In this document: piece by piece, positions 23,494-31,438 of the stretch
Numbering within the stretch: position 1 is the first letter of the stretch
Layout: each line of letters begins with the position of its first letter
From: Acd1 sp049973945
GTDB taxonomy: Archaea; Thermoproteota; Thermoprotei_A; Sulfolobales; Sulfolobaceae
Length of the DNA stretch: 33,352 nt
Assembly: GCA_049973945.1 (NCBI GenBank)
Contig: JBMFJH010000019.1
Location: 1-33,352 of the forward strand
Reading direction: 5' to 3'
Notes under the pieces: generated by a model
Database searches by the model: none
What the model saw: only the letters and a program-made list of their open reading frames with translations
Told to the model about the DNA's origin: nothing
Position numbers and translations under genes: made by a program

Positions 23494-24327
23494 TCACTTC
23501 CTCTTACCCTTCTCCCTGTTGTACCAGAAGAGGAGGATCACGGCCGAGGCTACTATACCGGCCCCCACAATGCCGAATATTATGTTTCTGTAGAACGGCT
23601 TTAGGTACTTCACCGTCACCGTTATTACTGACGTGAAGCCGGTCAGGCTGGGAGGAGACTCGTTAGGATTAGCGATGTTGGACTTCCAGAGGACGTAGGT
23701 CGAGTTGAATATCAGCGAGTCGTTGTATAAGAGGGAGTACTGGAGGTTCTCGACCTTGTAGGCGAGGCCGTTTGTCCCGTTGACGTACATGACGAAGACT
23801 AACCTAACCCCGGCCTGCTTGAAACTCTGGTTGCTGAGGTAAACGTAGTACCCGTCCTTCAATCCGCCGTACTCCACTATTCCGGTCACGTTGTAACCCC
23901 TAACAATGGACTGCTTGCCTAAGAGGGTCGGGGAAATGTAGTAAAGGAAACCTGGAGCTGAGGCGTTGTCGAGAGTCCTAAATGAAGTGTACGTATAGTT
24001 CTTCAGAACCTCGACCTTCCCCGTAGTGAGATTGTACTTGACGGTGTCAACGACGTAATTCGTGAAGTTTATCAGGGCCGTGCCGTTAGGGTAAACGCTT
24101 ATCACCCTGATGCCGTAGATCGCGTGGATTACCATGTAGGGCTTAAGCTCGTAGCCCGTCGAGTTGGGAGAGGGAACCAAGGCGTAAAAGGTGTTAGTCA
24201 CGTTGTAAGCGGCGAAAGCCCCAGGGAATAGGGTCGTGCTGGGGGCTGAGGCTGTAATCGTGATGCCCGACGAGAATGCCGTCACAGCTAGGAGGACGAG
24301 CATAACTAGCGAAATGCTTCTTGACAT
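23494..24327 (-). CDS. Heavily glycosylated membrane-anchored surface protein
   Basis: 277 residues from the second in-frame ATG. The first ATG (24390) lies in the next gene's 3' end and upstream of the TATA-like AATTTAAA (about 24356-24363), so the shorter form is preferred. A signal peptide (ISLVMLVLLAVTAFSSG) leads to an ectodomain with about a dozen N-glycosylation sequons and many Tyr, Asn and Thr. A C-terminal helix (IIFGIVGAGIVASAVILLFWY) with RxxKGKRK anchors it. This is the usual build of Sulfolobales surface proteins. I cannot assign a function. Confidence 0.72.
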   Translation of the reverse strand: MSRSISLVMLVLLAVTAFSSGITITASAPSTTLFPGAFAAYNVTNTFYALVPSPNSTGYELKPYMVIHAIYGIRVISVYPNGTALINFTNYVVDTVKYNLTTGKVEVLKNYTYTSFRTLDNASAPGFLYYISPTLLGKQSIVRGYNVTGIVEYGGLKDGYYVYLSNQSFKQAGVRLVFVMYVNGTNGLAYKVENLQYSLLYNDSLIFNSTYVLWKSNIANPNESPPSLTGFTSVITVTVKYLKPFYRNIIFGIVGAGIVASAVILLFWYNREKGKRK

Positions 24328-24356
24328 GACGAGGACAAAGAGTACAACCTCTCTCT

Positions 24357-24593
24357 TTAAATTTTCAATCGTCTGGTCAGCCTGTTCCATAGTAAGGATA
24401 ACCCCCTGTGGATTGAAACGATAAGGAGGAACTCAACCAGGTAGATCACTGCGAAATAGATCAGACCGACCGGAGGGGTCGACATCAGCTGGGCCACCAA
24501 ATCGCCGTAGATTTGCCTGACAAGTTCCAGTCCAAGGCTGTAGTCGATGTAGCTTAATACGAGGGAGACCAGGGCGAAAGTTAACAGCCTCAT
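24357..24593 (-). CDS. Small two-helix membrane protein
   Basis: 78 residues with two hydrophobic segments (LLTFALVSLVLSYIDYSLGL and VGLIYFAVIYLVEFLLIVSI) and a basic tail. AATAAATATC lies 25 nt upstream of the ATG, giving a leaderless mRNA. No family recognised. It lies just before the glycoprotein gene, but that one has its own promoter. Confidence 0.6.
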   Translation of the reverse strand: MRLLTFALVSLVLSYIDYSLGLELVRQIYGDLVAQLMSTPPVGLIYFAVIYLVEFLLIVSIHRGLSLLWNRLTRRLKI

Positions 24594-24674
24594 GCGATAG
24601 ATTGATTCGAGTCGATATTTATTGATTTCAGATTGAATGAAAATTTCGAAAATACGTTCCGCTCAGGCCGTAAC

Positions 24675-25037
24675 TTACGGCCTCCACTCGCCGACTACTT
24701 CCCCTTCCTCAGTCTCGACGTCGACCTCGTACTTCAATCCCCTAACCACCTTAACGATCAAGGCGATCCCGGTCACCACGGCCACTGAAATGAGGGCGTC
24801 CAAGGCCCTAGAAAGGAACCCACTCTCGACAGGAACAAGGTAGGCCAACGGTGCGGAAAGGACAAGCCCTACGCCCAGAATCAACTCCTCCAGGTCTATT
24901 ACCCTCCTCGTCTTGACCTCGAGTGCCTTTAACGGCCTCTCTCTCCCCTCAACCTTTACGATGACGTAACCAGAATCGTACACCTCTATTATAGCGTGCC
25001 TCCCGTCCTTGGTCTTGCCTGCCAGCACCCTCCTCAT
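24675..25037 (-). CDS. Membrane protein with an N-terminal soluble beta domain, unknown
   Basis: 120 residues. The first 50 are a charged beta-rich domain (KDGRHAIIEVYDSGYVIVKVEGRERPL in part), followed by two helices (LILGVGLVLSAPLAYLV and ALISVAVVTGIALIVKVV) and an acidic tail. ATG at 25037; a GGAGGAGG run lies about 25 nt upstream, too far for a usual ribosome-binding site. No family recognised. Confidence 0.6.
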   Translation of the reverse strand: MRRVLAGKTKDGRHAIIEVYDSGYVIVKVEGRERPLKALEVKTRRVIDLEELILGVGLVLSAPLAYLVPVESGFLSRALDALISVAVVTGIALIVKVVRGLKYEVDVETEEGEVVGEWRP

Positions 25038-25086
25038 TCTGTTTTGCCAGCAACAGTTTCCTCCTCCGATAACTTAACACATACCT

Positions 25087-25111
25087 ATATAGTCTATAAA
25101 AACTATATATT
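25087..25111. promoter_or_regulatory. AT-rich promoter region with inverted CTATATAG elements
   Basis: CTATATAGTCTATA is followed by AAAACTATATA, so TATATAG and CTATATA form an inverted repeat around TCTATAAAAA. It sits between divergent genes and could hold TATA boxes for both. A near-copy, CTATATAGTTCTATA, occurs at 26541-26555. Confidence 0.4.
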
Positions 25112-25155
25112 CAAGGGAATACCTAAACTCCGAGAAATACTCCAGAAGGTAAAGG

Positions 25156-25599
25156 ATGGCCCGACTCGTAATATTAGGTAGCGGAGTAGTTGGACTGATC
25201 GCCTCTTATCTATATCCTGACTCGGTACTCGTCGAAACCGAGCCGAATTCGCTCAATTCGCGGGCCAGCCTGTATTCGGTCATGCCCCCACTGGGCGGCG
25301 AGCTCAAAGACCTGTGGAGGTCGTCGGGAGAGGATCTAATTGAAATAGCGGAGGAGCCTGGAGTCCGATACTCCAGGAAGTTAATAATTAGGAGATCGGG
25401 CAAGAGCCTCGGAGGGAAAAATGTAGAGGGAGACGAGCAAAGGAGCCTGAATCCAATGCTGATTGTTGACCAGGCAGAACTCTTCGATGGCGGGATCTTC
25501 AGGTTCGGCTCCGCCTTGGTGCCGCATATGGCTATAGAAGGCTTACGAATTCCGTTCTGGGCACAGGGAAAAGATTGTGGAGCCCTTTACGGCGCGTAG
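25156..25599 (+). CDS. Rossmann-type dinucleotide-binding protein, short
   Basis: 147 residues beginning with a nucleotide-binding fold: VILGSGVVGLIASYLYP (GxGxxG at 8-13) and an acidic residue ending the second strand (VLVETEP). This matches the N-terminus of FAD- or NAD-dependent oxidoreductases, but the rest of such an enzyme is absent, so it is either a short unfamiliar family or a truncated gene. GAAGGTAAAGG precedes the ATG. The 3' end overlaps the convergent membrane-protein gene by 13 nt. Confidence 0.55.
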   Translation: MARLVILGSGVVGLIASYLYPDSVLVETEPNSLNSRASLYSVMPPLGGELKDLWRSSGEDLIEIAEEPGVRYSRKLIIRRSGKSLGGKNVEGDEQRSLNPMLIVDQAELFDGGIFRFGSALVPHMAIEGLRIPFWAQGKDCGALYGA

Positions 25600-26480
25600 T
25601 ACGCTGGAACCGATATTGAGGAGCCGTCAGAGAACGTTATTACTAGCGCATAACCCACGTTAGGCTGAAGTTGAGGCAGGTTCCTCAAATAGGCGACGAC
25701 TAAGTTCCTCCCCACTTGGAGCGTTTGTGGGCTTACGGTGACAAGAGACGTCTGAAAGCCTGAGAGAGCGACGTTGACGATGCTCAGTTGAGCGTTTGCG
25801 ACCAGTATCACTGTGACCTGACCGTTGGACCTTATTGTGGCACTACCTTCAGCGAACACTTTAGCCGGGCCAGGAGGTGGGCTGGGCGGGCCAGACGATC
25901 CCTGCTGCGGAGCCGGTGGGAGTGGAGTTGCGTATTTGAAAGCCAGGTTGTTTGCCTCTAAATATACTAGTATCCAGCCCAAGATGTTCACGTACGGTAT
26001 CACTACCAGGATCCCAGAGATTGACAGCACGTTGTCCTTGAAGTACTCACCAGCCTCGTAAATGGAGAGCCCGATGAAAATAGACGATACCAGAACCCCT
26101 AATACGCCGAGTACGTAAACGACCGTACTGAGACCCCCTAGCAGAATAGCGAGGAACCCGAGGAAGAGTAACGCGGAAAGGAAAGCGAGGAACGCGATGA
26201 AGGAAGCGACTAAGAGCGCGATGAGCGACAACTTCAACGTGTCTACCCACTTGGATCTGTCCTCCCTGACTACCCCGTAAGTGTAAAGGTCTGAGAGCGC
26301 GGATTTCAGTTTAGGAGCGGCGTAGGTTATGAAGAAGTACAGGCCAACTACGGCGATTATGAAACCGAAAGAGTGGAGCGAAGTTCCGAGGAGTGCGAGA
26401 ATTAATGATATGAACGTCCAAAGAGAAGCATCCTTCATTTTCTCAAACAAAGCGTAAAAGTTCAGGGAAGGTTGTGACAT
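25587..26480 (-). CDS. DUF996-like membrane protein with C-terminal beta domain
   Basis: 297 residues. Residues 1-180 hold about five membrane helices (LWTFISLILALLGTSLHSFG, FIIAVVGLYFFITYAA, the 85-150 cluster, ILVVIPYVNILGWILVYL). A proline-rich linker (PPAPQQGSSGPPSPPPGP) leads to a beta-rich domain of about 90 residues. The membrane part recalls archaeal DUF996 proteins, a tentative match. GTTTAAATAG (about 26515-26524) is a likely TATA box. Confidence 0.6.
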   Translation of the reverse strand: MSQPSLNFYALFEKMKDASLWTFISLILALLGTSLHSFGFIIAVVGLYFFITYAAPKLKSALSDLYTYGVVREDRSKWVDTLKLSLIALLVASFIAFLAFLSALLFLGFLAILLGGLSTVVYVLGVLGVLVSSIFIGLSIYEAGEYFKDNVLSISGILVVIPYVNILGWILVYLEANNLAFKYATPLPPAPQQGSSGPPSPPPGPAKVFAEGSATIRSNGQVTVILVANAQLSIVNVALSGFQTSLVTVSPQTLQVGRNLVVAYLRNLPQLQPNVGYALVITFSDGSSISVPAYYAP

Positions 26481-26530
26481 TATTCGGGCCTTGTCAGTAC
26501 GTCGAACATATTCTATTTAAACTTCCCCGA

Positions 26531-26579
26531 GATACCGTAACTATATAGTTCTATACAGAATAAATAGGATACCGTAACT
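26531..26579. repeat. Direct repeat GATACCGTAACT (two copies) beside TATA-like sequences
   Basis: The 12-mer GATACCGTAACT occurs at 26531-26542 and 26568-26579, 37 nt apart. Copy 1 runs into the perfect palindrome AACTATATAGTT (26539-26550) and copy 2 into CTTATAGG. The spacing suggests a duplicated promoter or operator upstream of the MFS remnant, divergent from the DUF996-like gene. Confidence 0.55.
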
Positions 26580-26611
26580 TATAGGCGTCTTCCTGAGCGA
26601 CCCGAAAGGTC

Positions 26612-26848
26612 ATGGCTAATTACAATAGCTTAACCCCCTTTGAGTCGATAAACGGGCTTCAGCTGTCCTTTAAGCACATCAAGGTTTGGTTCACTGCAGG
26701 CGTGGGATTCTTCACTGACGATTACGACCTCGGCTTCGTAGTGATGGCAGTCCTATGCGCGATGGTCGCGTCCCTGGCAATGGCCTCTGGAACCAGCAAT
26801 AAGGGATTCTTAGTGCCAAAGTCTCTCGCCTTAGACGTCGAGCTCTAA
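26612..26848 (+). pseudogene. MFS transporter remnant with apparent internal deletion
   Basis: 78 residues. The first 40 (LSFKHIKVWFTAGVGFFTDDYDLGFVV in part) look like the start of a phosphate/sugar-type MFS permease, where the sequence WFxxGxGFFTDxYDL leads into helix 1. It then passes directly to VVMAVLCAMVASLAMA plus a polar tail with SLALDVEL, which resembles the final helix and tail of such proteins. All central helices are missing, so this is most likely a relic. It keeps a start and a promoter-like TTATAGG upstream. Confidence 0.5.
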
Positions 26849-26980
26849 CGCTTGAAATAGCTCTGGTTCTTTTTCCCCTGGTTACATCATCACAGGTCAG
26901 CTAGGATGGAGCTCATCAACCGTTCAGCTTAGTCGGGCAGTTCTCTCCAACCAAAATAACCGTTCTACGTTTCATTTCGC

Positions 26981-28213
26981 TCAACCGTAAATCAGAGCCA
27001 CGACGCCAGTACCTACTACTAAAGCCCCAAAGCCCCAGTAGGCGACCTCGTTCCAACCCCTAAGCCTGAAGTCTCCCATTATCCGCTCGTCCCTGGCTAT
27101 GAGTCCCAGAACAACGAGGGGGCCCGCCAGGATAACGGTGAACAGTGCGAGGATTTGCAGAACGTAGACCATTAGGTTTTCGGCCGGTAGAAGTAGGGCG
27201 AAGGCCAGCGCGGGGAGGGACTCGAGAACGTAAATTAAGGTCGCCCTTTGCCTCCCTAACCCCAACGCCTCCGCAACGCCCCACGCGCTCCCCAAGGAAA
27301 TGACGACTAACGCCAGGAAGGCGGCCGAAGAGAGGCCCAAGGCGAAAACGTAGGGAGCCAGCCCCCCTGCTACAGCGCTCAAGGCTTCAGCCAATGCCTT
27401 GCCCGAAGCGAAAGTGTCGCCGCTAGTTTCCGTCCCCGTGAACGCCATCTCGATCAAGGCCATGATGACCTCCGAGACGATTGCCCCTACAAGGGTCTCA
27501 GTCCTCATCTGCCTCAGAAACGACCTTACCTTACACTCCTCAGGCACCTTCGCTTCAGGCACTCTAAGAGAGACCACCTTCTCCGCAGTGGCTGATGCCT
27601 GGAAGAACAGCATGAAGGGCATTATTACAGCCCCTACTGAGCTAGCTACCAATAGGACGTAATCTTTACTCGTCGACAATAGGAACAGGCCAGAGCTCGC
27701 GTTCCCCCTGAGTGCCGCGGTAACCACAATCGTCAACACGAAAGCGAACGAGATCCCTAAAAGGGCCTTCTCGGCCTGGACGTAACCTCTCTTTACCACC
27801 ACGAACAAATGGAGCAAGTAAGCTAACGGGACTCCCACGTATAAAGGGATTCCCAGTACCTCTAAGGCTATACCAACACTCAAGTACTCTACGACGTAGG
27901 TCGCCACATCCGTCGCAAACATCGGGAGGGAAACTATTGCGGCCAATTTCCTACCGAACTTCTCCCTCGCGAGCTCACCCAGTCCCTTTTCCGTGACCAC
28001 TCCGACCCTGCCTGAGACCTCCTGGATAACGTACAGAGGGACGACCAGCGCGAGGAAGAGCCAAATTAGACCGTAGCCGTAAGTCGAGCCGACCTGCGCC
28101 GCCCCAATAATACTACTCCCGTCTAGGTCAGCCATCATTGTAAGCCAAGCCGGTCCGAAGAGGGGCAGGAGCTTTAGAAACCTTCGATATGTCGTAATTG
28201 ACTTACGACTCAC
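26981..28213 (-). CDS. Divergent Nramp-family metal transporter
   Basis: 410 residues with about 11 helices of the LeuT fold. In helix 1 the usual DPGN reads DGSS (Asp31 kept, Asn replaced by Ser34), followed by AAQVGSTYGYGLIW, which aligns with the Nramp pattern. In helix 6 the usual MPH reads MPF (198-200), with Q205 where a later His is usual. Asp31 and the Met are thus retained and the polar Asn and His lost. It would move a divalent metal by an altered mechanism or selectivity. The GTG start at 28213 is leaderless from TTTTTTAATC. Confidence 0.82.
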   Translation of the reverse strand: MSRKSITTYRRFLKLLPLFGPAWLTMMADLDGSSIIGAAQVGSTYGYGLIWLFLALVVPLYVIQEVSGRVGVVTEKGLGELAREKFGRKLAAIVSLPMFATDVATYVVEYLSVGIALEVLGIPLYVGVPLAYLLHLFVVVKRGYVQAEKALLGISFAFVLTIVVTAALRGNASSGLFLLSTSKDYVLLVASSVGAVIMPFMLFFQASATAEKVVSLRVPEAKVPEECKVRSFLRQMRTETLVGAIVSEVIMALIEMAFTGTETSGDTFASGKALAEALSAVAGGLAPYVFALGLSSAAFLALVVISLGSAWGVAEALGLGRQRATLIYVLESLPALAFALLLPAENLMVYVLQILALFTVILAGPLVVLGLIARDERIMGDFRLRGWNEVAYWGFGALVVGTGVVALIYG

Positions 28214-28231
28214 TGAAATGAAAGTATTACT

Positions 28232-28243
28232 TCCAGATTAAAA
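28232..28243. promoter_or_regulatory. TATA element centred between the Nramp and NifX-like genes
   Basis: GATTAAAAAACC is the only TATA-like patch in the 47-nt gap. Its centre is about 25 nt from each start codon (28213 on minus, 28261 on plus), so one element could drive both leaderless transcripts. Confidence 0.45.
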
Positions 28244-28260
28244 AACCTTGGGCCTAACAT

Positions 28261-28686
28261 GTGAGGCTGGCCAGCTTAGAAACGCTATTAGGCCTAGTGC
28301 GGATCTTGGGAGGGTTGAGGATCTGCACCACCGTGAACGAGGACTACAAACTCGAGGTGTTCTCCAGGGCGAAGTATTTGGCTATTGTCGACGACGCGGG
28401 TAATGCTTTCGAGCTTTTGCCGAACCCTGCACTCAACAGCCCGACGAAGAGGCCCAGGGTCGCTAAAGAGTGCGTGTCATTGGGGGCCGACGTGGTGATC
28501 GCCCCTAGGGGCTCGCTTTGTTACCCTTCTTACAAGATCCTGAAGAAGGCGAACGTCAAAACTTACGTGGCGAATCCAGGCACTGACCTAAGCTCGATTG
28601 ATCTGAACCAATTGAGGGCCCCAGACTGGAGGGAGGTCTTGGGTTCTAGCATTCAGGCGGTTAAGGAGAGACTCTTCGGGCATTGA
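28261..28686 (+). CDS. NifX/NifB-type iron-cofactor-binding domain protein
   Basis: 141 residues. The region ICTTVNEDYKLEVFSRAKYLAIVDD, LLPNP, AKECVSLGADVVIAPRGSL and VKTYVANPGTDL is the dinitrogenase iron-molybdenum cofactor biosynthesis fold (PF02579), as in NifX, NafY and the NifB C-terminus. The host need not fix nitrogen: archaeal members are general small metal-cluster or unknown-function proteins. It has two cysteines (ICTT and KECV). GTG start at 28261. Next to a sulfide:quinone oxidoreductase and a metal transporter, a metal-handling role is plausible. Confidence 0.75.
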   Translation: MRLASLETLLGLVRILGGLRICTTVNEDYKLEVFSRAKYLAIVDDAGNAFELLPNPALNSPTKRPRVAKECVSLGADVVIAPRGSLCYPSYKILKKANVKTYVANPGTDLSSIDLNQLRAPDWREVLGSSIQAVKERLFGH

Positions 28687-28747
28687 AAAGCCCAGTTTAT
28701 TAATATGAAATTTATTAGGGCTGACCTAAACACCCGGTGTCCTGCGT

Positions 28748-29893
28748 ATGACGTCAAAGATAGTTATAGTAGGTGCCGGCCTTGGAGGTTCAGTCGTGAC
28801 TAATGCCCTGGCGAAGTACGACTTAGACGTGACGGTCATCGACAGCTCGAGCTACCACCTCTACCAACCGGGAATTGTGGATTACGTAATCAACGAGGTC
28901 GAGGTGGAGGATATTACAAGGCCCTTAGAAAAGGTCGTGAACAGAAAGGCGAAGCTCGTCAGGGATAAGGCAGTTAAGATTGACTTAAACGGGAGGAAAG
29001 TAATCACGGCCAGAAGCAAAGAGATAGACTACGACTACCTCGTTCTGGCCCCTGGAGTAATAAACAAACCGAGCCCCTTCCCTTCCTGGCACACCCTGGA
29101 CGAGGGAAAGAAAATCAGGGAAGAACTGTTGAAGTTCTCAGGAAAAAGGATCATGATATCCTATAGGCTACCCGTGAAGTGCCCCGCCGCACCGTTCGAG
29201 ATAGCCAGCCACATTAAAGCGCACTTGCAGGAGGCCGAAGTCACCTTACTACTCCCGTTGAAAGAGGCGCCGCCCCTGCAAAGGAGAATGTCGGAAATCC
29301 TCGGGGAGGCTGCGAAGGCTACCGGGGTCAGGGTCGTTAGGGGAGCGGAGATCCAGGACATTGACACAAACAACAAGGTGATCACTACGGCTGAGGGGAA
29401 GTTCGAGTACGACTTAGCCCTGATAGATTCAGCGATAACCGTTCCCCCAGAGTTCAAGGACTTAGCTAACGAGAAGGGGTTCATACCAGTCGACAAGGAG
29501 ACGCTCAAGATGAAGGGTCATGACGAGGTCTTCGTAGTTGGGGACGCCAACGATATTTTGACCCCTCCAAAGAACGGTGCTGCCGCTCACTTCCAGGGGA
29601 TAACTGTCGCCGAAGAAATCCTCGCCGAGACGGTGGGCAACATGAGGCCCGAAAAGTACAAGGGAGACGCGATGTGCGCGGTCTACGTAGGTCACGACAG
29701 GGGAGGCTTCGTGTATATGAACTTCGAGAACAGCTATATCCTTACGCCCACCAGAACTTTCAGAATAATAAAGAGGATGTTCACTAACCTTTACTGGTCG
29801 ACGTTAACTGGAGCGTTCGACTCCACATTTAAGACTGTTGCCGATTACTTCTGGAAGAAAGCCAAAGAAAGCGGTCAAATTAAACAGCTCTGA
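28748..29893 (+). CDS. sqr: Sulfide:quinone oxidoreductase
   Basis: Oxidises sulfide to polysulfur and passes electrons to caldariella-type quinone at the inner membrane face. 381 residues: FAD motif VGAGLGG (8-14), YLVLAPGV, VFVVGDANDI (261-270) and two redox cysteines, Cys145 (LPVKCPAAPFE) and Cys310 (GDAMCAVYVGHDRGGF). These match the cysteine pair next to the FAD in known archaeal SQR. A third cysteine present in several SQRs is absent. The C-terminal amphipathic stretch (NLYWSTLTGAFDSTFKTV) would attach it to the membrane. TTTATTAGG about 30 nt upstream gives a short leader. Confidence 0.88.
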   Translation: MTSKIVIVGAGLGGSVVTNALAKYDLDVTVIDSSSYHLYQPGIVDYVINEVEVEDITRPLEKVVNRKAKLVRDKAVKIDLNGRKVITARSKEIDYDYLVLAPGVINKPSPFPSWHTLDEGKKIREELLKFSGKRIMISYRLPVKCPAAPFEIASHIKAHLQEAEVTLLLPLKEAPPLQRRMSEILGEAAKATGVRVVRGAEIQDIDTNNKVITTAEGKFEYDLALIDSAITVPPEFKDLANEKGFIPVDKETLKMKGHDEVFVVGDANDILTPPKNGAAAHFQGITVAEEILAETVGNMRPEKYKGDAMCAVYVGHDRGGFVYMNFENSYILTPTRTFRIIKRMFTNLYWSTLTGAFDSTFKTVADYFWKKAKESGQIKQL

Positions 29894-30427
29894 AGGGTAT
29901 TTCAGACCCTTCTGGATGTTGTAGAGTTCAACCCTTCGGGGCTATATTGCGAGTCTGGGCCCATTTTTGCAAAAATATTTCTATAGTAAAAAATTTTTAT
30001 CTTACAGCCAATTAATATATTCCGAACAGTAAAATTATAGAATTTAATAGATTTATTCTTTGAAATTAAAATAGAACATTAATAGTTTGCTTATTTTATA
30101 ATTTTTGAATTAATACTTTGAACATAAGTTCGATAGTAGCTAGATTTAAAAATTTATGTTAATTTTCAGGTTTTACTTTCTTCCATCTTTATCCGTCTCA
30201 GACCACTTACTTCTTTTGTTTAAATGAGCTAAATAATTCTTGGTGTAACTTTTGAAATTCTGTCCTTCTTATCCTCACTAAACATGATCAGACATGTACG
30301 AATTAGCATGTTTATTAAAGATCCGTTCAGATAATTAAATTATCTTTCGACTATTTCATTTAGAATTTCAACCCAGAATGTAGCAACTCTGACCTCTGAA
30401 AATGTTCACGCCCCTAATTAACTCGTT
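29894..30427. other. AT-rich intergenic region without genes
   Basis: Only AT-rich sequence with T-runs that may end sqr transcripts (TTTTTATC, palindrome AAAAATTTTT near 29990). No coding frame, RNA gene or repeat of note on either strand. No origin-recognition boxes recognised. Confidence 0.6.
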
Positions 30428-31288
30428 TTACAGCTGGACGGCCTTCTTTACTGGGATAGACCTCATGACTTGAAAGGCGACTTGTTCCAAGTCGATCGAA
30501 TACGCTACGACCTCGCCATAATCATCGGTAGTGAGCAACTCGGCTAATACGGTCACGTCGGAGAATTCCTTGTTGTTAATCTTCACGTCGAACTCCACGG
30601 GCTTACCGTTCCTAATGTAGACCTTCCCACTAACCTTCTCTCCCCTTATTGCAATTACACCGTAGTTGACCTGGCCTACCGCCTTGAGTGCTTTAGGAAA
30701 CACTACCATGATCGGCCCCTCGTCCTCGAACACCTTTGCCGGCTCTACTTTGATGCCCTCAAATGAGGCCGAACTCGAGACGACCGGTTTGAAGTAGTAA
30801 ACCAAGTAGTGCGCTAGGTGGTCCTCGATAATATGCTTGGCCATATCGATATAGCTCCTTCTAAATATGGACACGAGAAACGTCTGTCTCACCTCAAAGA
30901 CCATGGACATCTGGACCTTGGTCTGGCTGGGCTTGTCCGATTTAATGAGTGTCTCGAACGACACCGTGACCGTACCGTCGTCTGAAACACCCTTGTACGA
31001 GACGTTAATGCCACTGGTCGAAGGAGAGATAACGGGGCCCTCTAAAGTCCCCAGTACACCCTTCACCTCGTCACCCTTGGGCAATTGGGCCACGAAGGCC
31101 GCCCTGAACTTCCTGGCTACGCCTTTCACTGCCGAGGGAGGAACCCACTTGCCTATTGTCTCGTCCCAGACTTGGAGTATAACAAAATGACCCGAAGCGC
31201 CAGCCAACGCGAATATGTCTGAGAAAAACGCCACGACCGCCTGTTTCGTGGCTGGAACCGTTACTTCTTGACTTACGTACTGCGGCAT
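30428..31288 (-). CDS. Possible START/SRPBCC-fold protein, unknown
   Basis: 286 residues. The N-terminal half reads like a helix-grip (START/SRPBCC) fold: VTVPATKQAVVAFFSDIFAL, a series of beta strands (GTVTVSFETLI, KVQMSMVFEVRQTFLV) and a long helix (DMAKHIIEDHLAHYLVYYF). The C-terminal 110 residues form a second, beta-rich domain. No catalytic motif is recognised. TATA-like TGTATTAGG (about 31306-31314) makes it leaderless. It is isolated by AT-rich gaps. Confidence 0.6.
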   Translation of the reverse strand: MPQYVSQEVTVPATKQAVVAFFSDIFALAGASGHFVILQVWDETIGKWVPPSAVKGVARKFRAAFVAQLPKGDEVKGVLGTLEGPVISPSTSGINVSYKGVSDDGTVTVSFETLIKSDKPSQTKVQMSMVFEVRQTFLVSIFRRSYIDMAKHIIEDHLAHYLVYYFKPVVSSSASFEGIKVEPAKVFEDEGPIMVVFPKALKAVGQVNYGVIAIRGEKVSGKVYIRNGKPVEFDVKINNKEFSDVTVLAELLTTDDYGEVVAYSIDLEQVAFQVMRSIPVKKAVQL

Positions 31289-31438
31289 ACCCCAACCGCC
31301 TTCCGTATCCTAATACAACCTTTTTTTCGCCGTTCATTAATTAATTTTCGTATATAATTAACTCGTATGTGAAATAAATTCGTGCCCCGCTTGACGTGAA
31401 ATTCCGCTCTGCCCGCAACGCACAAAAACGCCTTCCCG

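Noticed and set aside
29894..30427. AT-rich gap, considered as a replication origin
   Set aside because: No Cdc6/Orc1 gene or recognisable origin-recognition boxes.
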